Source: JBQTIU01 sp052387815
GTDB lineage: Bacteria > Pseudomonadota > Alphaproteobacteria > CACIAM-22H2
Length of the DNA: 26,661 nt
NCBI GenBank assembly: GCA_052387815.1
Contig: JBQTIU010000040.1
Coordinates: forward strand, 1-26,661
Reading direction: 5' to 3'
Shown piece after piece: positions 7,769 to 14,615 of this stretch. The translations under genes and the position numbers were made by a program. How positions within the stretch are numbered: the first letter of the stretch is position 1; the number at the start of each line of letters is the position of its first letter. Below the pieces are notes generated by a model. It was given only the letters and a program-made list of their open reading frames with translations. It was not told the DNA's origin and searched no databases.

Positions 7769-8263
7769 TCAGGCAGTTTCCGCGGGCGGATGCCCGGGCC
7801 GCCACAAGGTCGGCCATGGTTCGCCGATATCCGCGACCCGGCAGGTGATGTGCGGGCCTTCGAGGCGGAGCGCCGCGCCGCCGGCGAACAGCATGACGAC
7901 GGCCTCCGGCTCCGCCTCGATATGCAGGAGTGCGAGGATGCGGCCGCGGTCCTGCTGGTCGAGCTCCTTGCGGCGCACATGGACCACGCCCTCGAAGCAC
8001 AGGCCGCAGTTCGTCCGCTCGAAGCTCTCGCACGCGACCTCGGCCGGATCGCCCTCCGACAAGCCGGATGGAAGCCGCGGCGGGTCGGCCTCGCCCGCCG
8101 GCCCGCAGTTCTCCCACTTGAAGCGGTTGGCGACCAGCACGAAGCGCTGCTCTTGCACAAGATACTTCATGTCGGCAAGCGGCAGCAGCGCGTCCTGGAG
8201 GACGGCGGCGATGACCGCGAAGTCCTCGGCATCCGTGGCCTTGAGTTTCAACGCCTCGCTCAT
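7769..8263 (-). CDS. DUF2948 family protein
   Basis: A 164-aa protein beginning MSEALKLKATDAEDFAVIAAVLQDA, followed by the family block DMKYLVQEQRFVLVANRFKW and a C-terminal LRLEGPHITCRVADIGEPWPT. It is a conserved alphaproteobacterial family of unknown function, almost always next to murA. Its ATG overlaps the murA stop in an ATGA, so translation is coupled. Cys53, Cys78, Cys86 and Cys89 are present but do not form an obvious metal site. The frame is open much further upstream, but that part is the shadow of murA. The 81-bp gap to hisG holds a small hairpin (7727-7742) and a run of five T on the plus strand, of doubtful meaning. Confidence 0.9.
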   Translation of the reverse strand: MSEALKLKATDAEDFAVIAAVLQDALLPLADMKYLVQEQRFVLVANRFKWENCGPAGEADPPRLPSGLSEGDPAEVACESFERTNCGLCFEGVVHVRRKELDQQDRGRILALLHIEAEPEAVVMLFAGGAALRLEGPHITCRVADIGEPWPTLWRPGHPPAETA

Positions 8264-9555
8264 GTCGGGCTCCCCTTCACGCGCTCGATGTCGGCGCCGC
8301 AGGCGGCGAGCTTTTCCTCCAGCCGCTCGTAGCCGCGATCGAGATGATAAATGCGATTGACGACGGTTTCGCCGTCGGCCGCCAGACCGGCCAGCACGAG
8401 GCTCACCGAGGCCCGGAGGTCGGTCGCCATCACCGGCGCGCCCTTCAGCCGCGGCACGCCGCGGATCATCGCCGAGGGGCCGTGCAGGCGGATGTCGGCG
8501 CCCATGCGGCGCAGTTCCGGGACGTGCATGAAGCGGTTCTCGAAGATCGTCTCGGTGATCGTCGAGGCCCCCTCGGCGATGGCGAGGACCGCCATGATCT
8601 GGGCCTGGAGGTCGGTCGGGAAGCCCGGAAAGGGCTCGGTCACCACGTCGATCCCGCCCAGCCTCGCGTTGGCGCGGTGGACGCGGATCCCGGTCTCGGT
8701 CGCGGTGACGGTGGCGCCGATGGCGCGCAGCGTCTCGGCGGCGACGTTCATGAGGTCGAGGCGCGCGCCCACGAGCTCGAGGTCGCCGCCGGCGATCGTC
8801 GCCGCCATGGCGTAGGTCCCCGACTCGATGCGGTCGGGAATGATCTCGTGGCGCGCGCCCGTGAGGCGCTCGACGCCGCGGACCCGCAGCGTATCGGTGC
8901 CGATGCCCGAAATATCGGCGCCCATGGCGAGGAGGCAGCGCGCGAGGTCGCCGACCTCGGGCTCGCGCGCGGCATTGGCGAGCACGGTCTCGCCCCGCGC
9001 CAGCGTCGCCGCCATCAAGAGGTTTTCGGTGGCGCCGACCGACACCGATGGGAAGATGATCTCGGCGCCGATCAGGCCATCTGCCGCCGCGGCTTCGATG
9101 TAGCCGTCCCGGAGCTCGATCGCAGCGCCCAGTTGGCGCAGGCCCTTCAAGTGCAAATCGACCGGTCGCGTGCCGATGGCGCAACCGCCGGGCAACGACA
9201 CCCGCGCCCGGCCCTCGCGCGCCACCAAGGACCCCAGTACCAGGATCGAGGCGCGCATCTTGCGCACGAGGTCGTAGGGCGCCGTCGTGCTGGCGATCCG
9301 ATTGGCGGTCAACGACAGCACCCGGCCGGTATGCCCGCCATTGGGGGCATGACCGTCCATGGTGATTGCCACCCCGAGCTGCACCAAGAGGTTAGCGAGC
9401 GTCGAGATATCGGCGAGGTGCGGCAGGTTCGACAGCGTGAGAGTTTCGTCGGTCAGCAGGCTGGCCACCATCAGCGGCAGCGCCGCGTTCTTGGCGCCGC
9501 CCACCGTGATTGTCCCCTGGAGCGGCTTGCCGCCGCGGATGCGGATCTTGTCCAT
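8260..9555 (-). CDS. murA: UDP-N-acetylglucosamine 1-carboxyvinyltransferase
   Basis: First committed step of peptidoglycan synthesis: transfers enolpyruvate from PEP to UDP-GlcNAc. It is 431 aa, full length. Seen are the N-terminal GGAKNAALPLMVASLLTDE (Lys22 and Asn23 at the substrate site) and the loop LPGGCAIGTRPVDLH, whose Cys125 is the PEP-binding residue targeted by fosfomycin. The GATENLLMAATLARGET block and the C-terminal ASVSLVLAGLAADGET are also present. The ATG at 9553-9555 follows an AAGGCGG ribosome site. The frame extends upstream, but that part is the inverted-repeat element, which ends only 9 bp from this start. The murA mRNA leader therefore probably lies within or crosses that element. 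Confidence 0.97.
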   Translation of the reverse strand: MDKIRIRGGKPLQGTITVGGAKNAALPLMVASLLTDETLTLSNLPHLADISTLANLLVQLGVAITMDGHAPNGGHTGRVLSLTANRIASTTAPYDLVRKMRASILVLGSLVAREGRARVSLPGGCAIGTRPVDLHLKGLRQLGAAIELRDGYIEAAAADGLIGAEIIFPSVSVGATENLLMAATLARGETVLANAAREPEVGDLARCLLAMGADISGIGTDTLRVRGVERLTGARHEIIPDRIESGTYAMAATIAGGDLELVGARLDLMNVAAETLRAIGATVTATETGIRVHRANARLGGIDVVTEPFPGFPTDLQAQIMAVLAIAEGASTITETIFENRFMHVPELRRMGADIRLHGPSAMIRGVPRLKGAPVMATDLRASVSLVLAGLAADGETVVNRIYHLDRGYERLEEKLAACGADIERVKGSPT

Positions 9556-9564
9556 GCCGCCTTT

Positions 9565-9880
9565 AGAGCCTGTCCGGAGAGTCGGATGGAGGTCGCGTTG
9601 CCGGGAAATTCGGCCAGATGGCAGGAAGGACGGCCAAGGCGATGGTGGACCCATCGTCGAGCCGGCCTGACGTACCAGATGGCCGAATTTCCCGCAACCC
9701 GCAGGGACACGCCGATTTTAGCCGCGGGTCGCGTCGCGGGCCCTGCCGGGGCACCCCACGCGATCGGACGATCGCGTGGGGACCCCGCCGATGCGCCCGG
9801 CATCGCCCGGCGGCCCCGTTTCTACCACGCGGCCAAAATCGGCAGCGTCGCGAGCCCATCGGACTCTCCGGACAGGCTCT
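9565..9880. repeat. 316-bp nested inverted-repeat element (MITE-like) in murA leader
   Basis: The ends are 24-bp inverted repeats (9565-9588 and 9857-9880) beginning AGAGCCTGTCCGGAGAGT, with one mismatch. Inside are two further arms. Arm A pairs 9598-9616 with 9680-9697 (TTGCCGGGAAATTCGGCCA against its complement, one base bulged) and encloses a CGATGG/CCATCG hairpin. Arm B pairs 9711-9726 with 9828-9843 (15 of 16) and encloses a perfect 13-bp stem (9754-9766 with 9769-9781). The whole could fold as a cloverleaf in DNA or RNA. No convincing gene lies inside and no target duplication is clear. It occupies most of the 421-bp space between murA and the next gene. A non-autonomous transposon or structured regulatory leader are the two readings. 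Confidence 0.85.
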
Positions 9881-9977
9881 CAGGTCCCCCCTCGCCACCT
9901 TCGTCCCGTCCCGAACCTGTCGAAGCAGCGCCTGAATTAGCGAAAATTTGGGATGCGAGTCCAGGGTTTCCAAGACC

Positions 9978-10136
9978 CTATTCGGTCGTCTCCCCTGCCT
10001 CTTCGGCCTCCTTTTCGAGCCGCCGGAGGTCGGCCTTGCGCCGCTTGTCGGCGACGATCTTGGGTTTGAAGTGCCGCAGCGCGGCGGCCGCGGGCGAGCG
10101 GCGCTGGGCGGGCCGGCGGCGCTTTCGCTTGCCCAT
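9978..10136 (-). CDS. Small basic protein, 52 aa, possibly ArfA-like
   Basis: The frame runs from ATG 10134-10136 to TAG, 52 aa: a basic N-terminus MGKRKRRRPAQRR, then AAALRHFKPKIVADKRRKA and a charged Glu-rich tail. It starts 2 bp after the DUF924 stop, on the same strand, so it is probably translated from the same mRNA. The segment ALRHFKPKIVADKRRK loosely resembles the core of short ribosome-rescue proteins of the ArfA type (A-L-x-x-P-x-F/R-x-x-V-x-x-K-K), but the match is weak and the C-terminus differs. I cannot assign a function. Composition suggests RNA binding. Confidence 0.55.
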   Translation of the reverse strand: MGKRKRRRPAQRRSPAAAALRHFKPKIVADKRRKADLRRLEKEAEEAGETTE

Positions 10137-10138
10137 CC

Positions 10139-10726
10139 CTAGAAGCTCGATCCAGGCGCCTGCAGAAACGCAAGCTCGGCGGCCGTCGAGGGCCGCCCGA
10201 GGGCTGCGTTGCGGTGCGGAAAGCGGCCGAAGCGCTCGACGATCGCCAGATGCCGGCGGGCGAAGTCGATCGCCTCCTCGCGCCAGGGCGCCGGCGGCAG
10301 CCCCTCGTAGAGAGCCACCGCGCGGCGCTGATCGGCGAGGTCCTCGCTGTGCTCGAAGGGAAGGTACAAGAAAAGGCGCTCGAGCGGCATAAGAGTCCGG
10401 TCGAAGCCTTGGGCGAGCGCCATCCCCGCCGCCCGCCGCGCTAGCGGGTCGGCGGCGAAGGCGCGCGCCTGGCCGCGGAACAGGTTACGGGGGAATTGAT
10501 CGACAAGGATGACCAGGGCGAGCGCCAGCGGCGGCGTTCTGGCGAGCCCGTCCCAGGCGCCGCTCGCCGCCGTCTCGACATCGGCAAGGAAGGCGCCCCG
10601 GATCTCGGCGTCGAACGCCGGGTCCTTCGCGAACCACGCCTTGCGCATGGCGCCGAACTCGGGGTGGCCCGGGGCGGGGAACCAGAACTCAAGCACCGCC
10701 CGGGCGCGCTCCGCGAAGCCCGTCAT
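10139..10726 (-). CDS. DUF924 family protein
   Basis: A 195-aa protein with the DUF924 signature: AVLEFWFPAPGHPEFGAMRKAWFAKDPAFDAEI, ALALVILVDQFPRNLFRGQARAFAADPLA, LFLYLPFEHSEDLADQ and the C-terminal RFGRFPHRNAALGR. It is an all-helical soluble family with a TPR-like fold; its biochemical role is not established. Its ATG overlaps the stop of the 55-aa gene upstream (ATGA, 10723-10726), so the two are coupled. No unusual residues are noted, and the length is normal for the family. Confidence 0.93.
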   Translation of the reverse strand: MTGFAERARAVLEFWFPAPGHPEFGAMRKAWFAKDPAFDAEIRGAFLADVETAASGAWDGLARTPPLALALVILVDQFPRNLFRGQARAFAADPLARRAAGMALAQGFDRTLMPLERLFLYLPFEHSEDLADQRRAVALYEGLPPAPWREEAIDFARRHLAIVERFGRFPHRNAALGRPSTAAELAFLQAPGSSF

Positions 10727-10890
10727 TCCCGGCCGTCCGCCTTCGCGTCGTCCCGCCGCGCCCGCTCGCGGGCTTGCTCCTTACGGCGGCCCAGGTTGCG
10801 CCGCAGCGCCGCCGCCAAGCGCTCGCGCCGCGCCTTCGCCTTGGCCCGGGCTGCCTCGCCCGCCGCCGGCTGCGGTTTGTCCTCGCTCAT
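10723..10890 (-). CDS. Small conserved charged protein, 55 aa
   Basis: The frame from ATG 10888-10890 gives MSEDKPQPAAGEAARAKAKA, then RRERLAAALRRNLGRRKEQARERARRDD and a short tail. It is almost entirely helical and highly charged, with the repeated pattern RxxRLAxALRxNLxRRKxQxR that I recognise from short hypothetical proteins next to DUF924 genes in alphaproteobacteria. Stop-start overlap with DUF924 and the coherent composition support translation. The function is unknown; RNA or ribosome association is only a guess from charge. Confidence 0.65.
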   Translation of the reverse strand: MSEDKPQPAAGEAARAKAKARRERLAAALRRNLGRRKEQARERARRDDAKADGRE

Positions 10891-10921
10891 CGGCCGATCG
10901 TGGCCCAACCGCGCCCGCGGT

Positions 10922-11422
10922 TCAACTGCCCGGGCGCTCACCAGCGGCCGGCGGCATTCCCTCGCGCGGCTTTTTCGCCCACGCGAATGCGGCCGCCGGG
11001 ACGCCGACCCACTGGGCGAGCGGCGACAGGCCGGTGCCGACCCACGGCACCACGGGCATGAGCGCCGAGTATTCCCAGCTCTGCCGCACCACGACATTGA
11101 GCCATTCGCTGAACATCGTGTAGCCGACGCCCAGCGCGCCGGCCAGAAGCGCGACCCGGACATAGCCGCCGGCCGGCCAATCGCCGCCGCCTGCGGCCAC
11201 CAACGCCAGGACCAGAGTCACCGTCGCAATGATGAAGTCTCCGGCGGTGCAATGGAAGACGGCGAAGGCGATCTCCCCGATGGTGCCGCGGCTCGAGATC
11301 GTATACAGCGGAAGCTGGGCGAATTCCCAAAACAGGTGGAGCGCCGTTGCCATCATGACATAGCGGCGCAACACCGGCAGCCAGGTTGCGGCCCCCCAAT
11401 CGGGGCCCAACGGTCCGACCAC
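10922..11422 (-). CDS. Small integral membrane protein, unknown function
   Basis: 166 aa with about four hydrophobic segments: around residues 18-40 (YVMMATALHLFWEFAQLPLY), 48-76 (IAFAVFHCTAGDFIIATVTL continuing into LVLALVAAGG), 86-104 and 125-147. The motif HLFWEFAQLPLY with a following TAGDFIIA is shared with uncharacterised small membrane proteins I cannot name. The start is GTG 11420-11422, 10 bp after the stop of the Met-rich Spy-like gene, so the two probably form a transcription unit. The C-terminus is short and basic. A role together with the periplasmic Met-rich protein is possible but unproven. Confidence 0.7.
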   Translation of the reverse strand: MVGPLGPDWGAATWLPVLRRYVMMATALHLFWEFAQLPLYTISSRGTIGEIAFAVFHCTAGDFIIATVTLVLALVAAGGGDWPAGGYVRVALLAGALGVGYTMFSEWLNVVVRQSWEYSALMPVVPWVGTGLSPLAQWVGVPAAAFAWAKKPREGMPPAAGERPGS

Positions 11423-11432
11423 GCCCGACGGC

Positions 11433-12152
11433 CTACATCATCCGCATGGGGACCGGGACCAGTTCCTTGAACGTCCTTTTCTGCTCGTCGGACAGCTCGG
11501 CATTGAGCCGCTGGAACGCGGTCCGGATCGCCCGCACGCTGTCGAGCCGGGCCGCCAGCGACTTCTCGCGGTTTTCCAGCCACTCGGCGAGGCCGGGCGG
11601 CGTCGCGGCCGCCGCCATCCCCGCTCGCGCTTCGGCGACGCGCTTGGCGGTCACGCGCAAGGCATCGGCGAACCAGCTCCAGGCCGGCGCCTGGGCCTCG
11701 GTGATTTTCAGCTCTGCGCCAAGGAAGGCGATGCGCCCCTCGATGCGGTCGAACAGCCCCATCATGCCGTGGCCCATCATCCCGCCTCGCCCCATGGGGC
11801 CAGGCCCCATCATGCCGGGGCCCATCATGCCGGGATCCATCATGCCGGGACCCATCACGCCGGGACCCATCATGCCGGGACCCATCATGCCGGGACCCAT
11901 CATGCCGGGACCCATCATGCCGGGACCCATCATGCCGGGACCCATCATGCCGGGACCCATCATGCCGGGACCCATCATCCCGGGGCCCATCATGCCGGGA
12001 CCCATCATGCCGGACCCGGTGGCGCCGGGCTGCGGCATCGGGGCCTGAGCCAGTTCGGGCTGAGCTGGCGGATGATGCTCTTCGACCGCGAGCGCGGCCT
12101 GGGCGGCCAGCGACAGGGCCGCGGCAAGGGCGATTGAGCGAAGCGCGATCAT
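11433..12152 (-). CDS. Spy/CpxP-like LTXXQ protein with Met-rich repeat domain
   Basis: 239 aa, exported: the N-terminus MIALRSIALAAALSLAAQA ends in ALA-VEE, a typical signal peptidase I site. After a Pro-rich linker comes a domain of about 14 MMGPG-type pentapeptides (roughly residues 48-120), with single variants VMGPG and MMDPG. The helical C-terminal domain carries two LTxxQ-like motifs, KITEAQAPAW and ELSDEQKRTF, as in the Spy/CpxP periplasmic chaperone and metal-stress family. Methionine clusters in periplasmic proteins commonly bind Cu(I), so copper handling is a reasonable inference. The ATG at 12150-12152 follows a GGAG site. An FNR/FixK-like box lies about 71-84 bp upstream. The membrane protein gene follows directly. 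Confidence 0.85.
   Translation of the reverse strand: MIALRSIALAAALSLAAQAALAVEEHHPPAQPELAQAPMPQPGATGSGMMGPGMMGPGMMGPGMMGPGMMGPGMMGPGMMGPGMMGPGMMGPGMMGPGVMGPGMMDPGMMGPGMMGPGPMGRGGMMGHGMMGLFDRIEGRIAFLGAELKITEAQAPAWSWFADALRVTAKRVAEARAGMAAAATPPGLAEWLENREKSLAARLDSVRAIRTAFQRLNAELSDEQKRTFKELVPVPMRMM
11806..12015. repeat. Fourteen 15-bp tandem repeats (MMGPG coding)
   Basis: Fourteen consecutive 15-bp units, plus-strand form CCCATCATGCCGGGA, run without a break. Only a few carry substitutions (for example TCC at 11836, CAC at 11855-11857, and a CATCCC unit near 11977). All units are in frame on the minus strand and encode Met-Met-Gly-Pro-Gly. The near identity at DNA level, including third positions, indicates recent expansion by slippage or unequal recombination. 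Confidence 0.95.
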
Positions 12153-12222
12153 GGGGAACTCCTAAATTGGATGGGAATGGTCACGGGTACTCGTTTCGTA
12201 ACTGTACTCGACCGGGCCGGCA

Positions 12223-12236
12223 TTGACGCAGATCAA
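12223..12236 (-). promoter_or_regulatory. FNR/FixK-type site upstream of Spy-like gene
   Basis: TTGACGCAGATCAA matches the CRP/FNR-family box TTGAY-N4-ATCAA (FNR, Anr, FixK). It overlaps the stop codon of the metallo-beta-lactamase gene and lies 71-84 bp before the Spy-like ATG. If used as a class II activator site centred at -41.5, transcription would start near 12188, with a weak -10 candidate at 12195-12200. Binding is inferred only from the sequence. Confidence 0.5.
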
Positions 12237-13156
12237 TCGAAACGGTTGAGCGGGAGCTTGAGATAGCTCGTGCCGTTGGCTTCGGGCGGCGGCAGCCGGC
12301 CGGCGCGGATATTGACCTGGATCGCCGGCAAAATCAGTACCGGCATGCCGAGCTTGTTGTCGCGCGCCTCGCGGAAGGCGGCGAATTCGTCCTCGCCGAC
12401 CCCGTCGCGCACGTGCAAGTTGGCGTGGCGCTGCTCGGCCACCGTCGTCTCGAATGCCACCGGCCGGCCGCCCGGCTGATAGTCGTGGCAGACGAACATG
12501 CGCGTCGCGGGCGGCAAGCCCAGGATGCGCCGGATGGAGCGGTAGAGGGTGCGCGCGTCGCCGCCGGGGAAATCGGCCCGCGCGGTTCCATAGTCGGGCA
12601 TGAACAGCGTGTCGCCGACCAAGGCGAATTTGGCGCCCGACCGTCCCTCGACGATATAGGTGAGACAGGCCGCGGTGTGGCCGGGAGTGTTCCACGCCTC
12701 GACTCCGAGCCCGCCGATCGCGAAGCGCTCGCCCTCGCAGAACCGCCGATCGAACTGCGAGCCGTCGCAGGCGAAATCGGGCTCGAGGTTGTAGATCTCC
12801 TTCCAGGTCTTTTGCACCTCGGATATGCGCGCGCCGATGGCGATCCGGCCGCCGAGCTTCGATTGGAGATAAGGCGCGGCCGACAAATGGTCGGCATGGG
12901 CATGGGTCTCGAGGATCCATTGCACATCGAGGCTTTGGGCCGCGGCGAGGATGCGGTCGGCCGCGGCGGTGGACGTGCGCCCCGAGTCCGGATTGAAATC
13001 GAGCACGGGATCGATGATGGCGGCGCCACCGGTGGCCGGATCGACCACCAGGTAGGACACCGTGCTGCTCGCCGGGTCGAAGAACCCGGTCACGACCGGA
13101 TCCCCAGCCGGCGAAGCGGACGGGCGCGATGCGTTTTGACTGGCGGTCGTGCTCAT
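12233..13156 (-). CDS. Persulfide dioxygenase-type metallo-beta-lactamase (Blh/ETHE1-like)
   Basis: 307 aa. The beta-lactamase fold carries the metal motif THAHADH (His85, His87, Asp89, His90), His160 in WNTPGHTAACLTYIV, Asp182 in VGDTLFMPDYG and a later His in VCHDYQPGG. The spacing and MPDYGTARADFPGGDA block fit the persulfide dioxygenase group (ETHE1, Blh), which oxidises glutathione persulfide to sulfite using one iron. The start ATG 13154-13156 was chosen over an upstream in-frame ATG that lies in the AT-rich control region. It is divergent from a rhodanese gene, and such pairs act together in sulfide and persulfide detoxification, often under the repressor BigR. No BigR gene is in the window. 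The normal length and intact ligands suggest an active enzyme. Confidence 0.9.
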   Translation of the reverse strand: MSTTASQNASRPSASPAGDPVVTGFFDPASSTVSYLVVDPATGGAAIIDPVLDFNPDSGRTSTAAADRILAAAQSLDVQWILETHAHADHLSAAPYLQSKLGGRIAIGARISEVQKTWKEIYNLEPDFACDGSQFDRRFCEGERFAIGGLGVEAWNTPGHTAACLTYIVEGRSGAKFALVGDTLFMPDYGTARADFPGGDARTLYRSIRRILGLPPATRMFVCHDYQPGGRPVAFETTVAEQRHANLHVRDGVGEDEFAAFREARDNKLGMPVLILPAIQVNIRAGRLPPPEANGTSYLKLPLNRFD

Positions 13157-13160
13157 CGGC

Positions 13161-13219
13161 GCATTATATCCCCGCCGCGGCCACGGTCTTGATATTATAT
13201 GAGCGGAACCTAATATAAT
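13161..13219. promoter_or_regulatory. Divergent promoter/operator with ATTATAT half-sites
   Basis: An AT-rich island between the divergent sulfur genes. ATTATAT occurs at 13163-13169 and 13194-13200, and its complement ATATAAT at 13213-13219, so the last two form an inverted pair with a 12-bp spacer. For the rhodanese, TTGATA (13189-13194) and TATAAT (13214-13219) are 19 bp apart. TATAAT also reads on the minus strand inside both ATTATAT copies. The layout suits one repressor controlling both genes; BigR/SqrR-type sulfide sensors are the obvious candidates by context. Confidence 0.55.
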
Positions 13220-13258
13220 GCCGACCGGCAATCAAGCTTCGGGGCAGGAGAAACCAGA

Positions 13259-13780
13259 ATGACCGCGGTTACAGAACTCGACGCCCCCACCGTCAAGGCC
13301 TGGCTGGATCGGGGCGACACGCTGCTGATCGATGTGCGCGAGGCGGCCGAACATGCGCGCGAGTGCATTCCCGGCGCCCGGCTCGTCCCGCTGTCGACGC
13401 TCGATCCGGCCAATGTCAAGCTCGACGGCGCCAAGCGCGTGGTGCTGCATTGCGCCTCGGGCCTGCGTTCGAGCCGGGCGGCGGCGATGCTGCGCGCGGC
13501 CGGCCACCCCGAGGTCGCCCACTTGAAGGGCGGGCTGCCGGCATGGAAGGGCGCGGGCTATCCGACCGTGGTCGCGGCCGCGCTGGCGATCCTGCGCCAG
13601 GAGAAAATGACCTTCGGCGGGCTGGTCGTGCTCGGCGCGGCGCTCGGCGCGCTCGCCCATCCCGGGTTCCACGCCTTGTCGGCCGTGGTCGGCGCCGGGC
13701 TGTTCGCCTCGGGCGCCATCGGCTGCGGCTACATGACGTCGCTGTTGGCCAAGATGCCGTGGAACAAGCACGCGGCCTGA
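13259..13780 (+). CDS. Rhodanese with C-terminal DUF2892 membrane segment
   Basis: 173 aa. The rhodanese domain (about residues 5-105) has LIDVREAAEHARECIPGARL and the active loop CASGLRS with nucleophile Cys65, followed by HLKGGLPAWKGAGYP. The C-terminal part (about 117-165) is hydrophobic, GGLVVLGAALGALAHPGFHA, and ends GCGYMTSLLAKMPWNK, as in YgaP-type rhodaneses anchored in the inner membrane. The family transfers sulfane sulfur among persulfides, thiosulfate and cyanide. The ATG at 13259-13261 follows an AGGAG site by 8 bases. Pairing with the divergent persulfide dioxygenase argues for sulfide or persulfide handling. It ends 7 bp from the convergent HAD gene. Confidence 0.92.
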   Translation: MTAVTELDAPTVKAWLDRGDTLLIDVREAAEHARECIPGARLVPLSTLDPANVKLDGAKRVVLHCASGLRSSRAAAMLRAAGHPEVAHLKGGLPAWKGAGYPTVVAAALAILRQEKMTFGGLVVLGAALGALAHPGFHALSAVVGAGLFASGAIGCGYMTSLLAKMPWNKHAA

Positions 13781-13781
13781 A

Positions 13782-13798
13782 CGCCGCCTATCGCGGCG
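13782..13798. terminator. Possible bidirectional hairpin between convergent genes
   Basis: CGCCGC (13782-13787) and GCGGCG (13793-13798) form a 6-bp GC stem with a CTATC loop in the 7-bp gap between the convergent rhodanese and HAD stops, extending into the HAD 3' end. There is no T-run on either side, so it is a weak terminator candidate at best. Confidence 0.3.
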
Positions 13799-14615
13799 CG
13801 GGGACAGGCGCGCGCGCCGACAGCAACGCGTCGGCCGCCTCGACGAACCCCTCGCCGCCCGGGGCGGCGGTGATGTAGACGGGTTCGCACGCCAGTCGGC
13901 CGCGGAAGTCGAGAACGTTGGCGACCCCGATCGCCAACGGAAAGAACGCGAACATCGGCGCGTCGTTGGGCGAATCGCCGACGAACGCGAACTCGTGCCG
14001 ATGGGCGTCGAGGTCGAGCGAAAAGCAGTCCCGCATGAGCACCCGCGTCATGGCGAGCTTGTCGAACTCGCCGAACCAGATGTTGACATGGATGGACGAC
14101 AGCTTGGCGTGCGCCCCGGCCTCGCCGGCGATGGCGAGGATGCGCTCGACGGCGCCATCCGACAGCCGCGCCACGTCCTCGCACCAGTCGATGGCGAGGT
14201 CCGAATCGCGGTAGGACTGGTCGGCGGCGATCGCCGCGCCCGGCACCTCGGCCAATATCCGCCGGCCCAACGTCGTAAGCTGGTCGCGGTCCGCGCGCCG
14301 CTGTTCGGCGTCCCGCCAGTAGCGGCGGATCATCCGCCGCCTGCCCTCGTCGTAGCGGAAATAGAGCGCGCCGTTCTCGCCGACGACGCCGGCGACCGGC
14401 CACTGCCGGGCGATCAGGTCGCACCAGCCAGCCGGCCGACCGGTCACCGGCACGACCGCGAGCCCGGCGGCGCCGAGCCGCTCGATCGCGGCATAGGCGC
14501 TGGCGACGAGGCGGCCGCGGCGGGTGAGCGTGTCGTCGATGTCGCACAGCACGAAGCGGACCCGTCGACGCGCGGCCGGCGGGAACGCGCTTAAAGGCTG
14601 AAGCCGGTCGCTCAT
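13788..14615 (-). CDS. HAD-superfamily (type IIB) phosphatase
   Basis: 275 aa. Motif I is FVLCDIDDTLTRRGRLV (Asp25 nucleophile, Asp27), motif II is VPVTGRPAGW, motif III Lys186 (GEFDKLAM), and motif IV FVGDSPNDAPMF (Asp214, Asp218). A large cap between motifs II and III marks type IIB, the group with mannosyl-3-phosphoglycerate, sucrose and trehalose phosphate phosphatases. The substrate is probably a phosphorylated sugar, but nothing nearby identifies it. The start ATG 14613-14615 overlaps the glycosylase stop in an ATGA; the long open frame upstream is a shadow of the glycosylase gene. Confidence 0.88.
   Translation of the reverse strand: MSDRLQPLSAFPPAARRRVRFVLCDIDDTLTRRGRLVASAYAAIERLGAAGLAVVPVTGRPAGWCDLIARQWPVAGVVGENGALYFRYDEGRRRMIRRYWRDAEQRRADRDQLTTLGRRILAEVPGAAIAADQSYRDSDLAIDWCEDVARLSDGAVERILAIAGEAGAHAKLSSIHVNIWFGEFDKLAMTRVLMRDCFSLDLDAHRHEFAFVGDSPNDAPMFAFFPLAIGVANVLDFRGRLACEPVYITAAPGGEGFVEAADALLSARAPVPAPR

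Noticed and set aside
9563..9973. 136-aa minus-strand ORF across the inverted-repeat element
   Set aside because: It only reads through the palindromic repeat; such frames are commonly annotated as hypothetical proteins but show no protein features.
8344..10392. 682-aa plus-strand open frame opposite murA
   Set aside because: Antisense shadow of GC-rich murA and the repeat element; His/Arg/Gly-rich with no recognisable domain.
11806..12015. Possible CRISPR-like array
   Set aside because: Units are contiguous 15-mers without spacers and encode an in-frame pentapeptide.
11386..12048. Plus-strand repeat protein with GPIMP units
   Set aside because: Complement of the MMGPG repeat; the minus strand has a signal peptide, LTxxQ motifs and a ribosome site, the plus strand does not.
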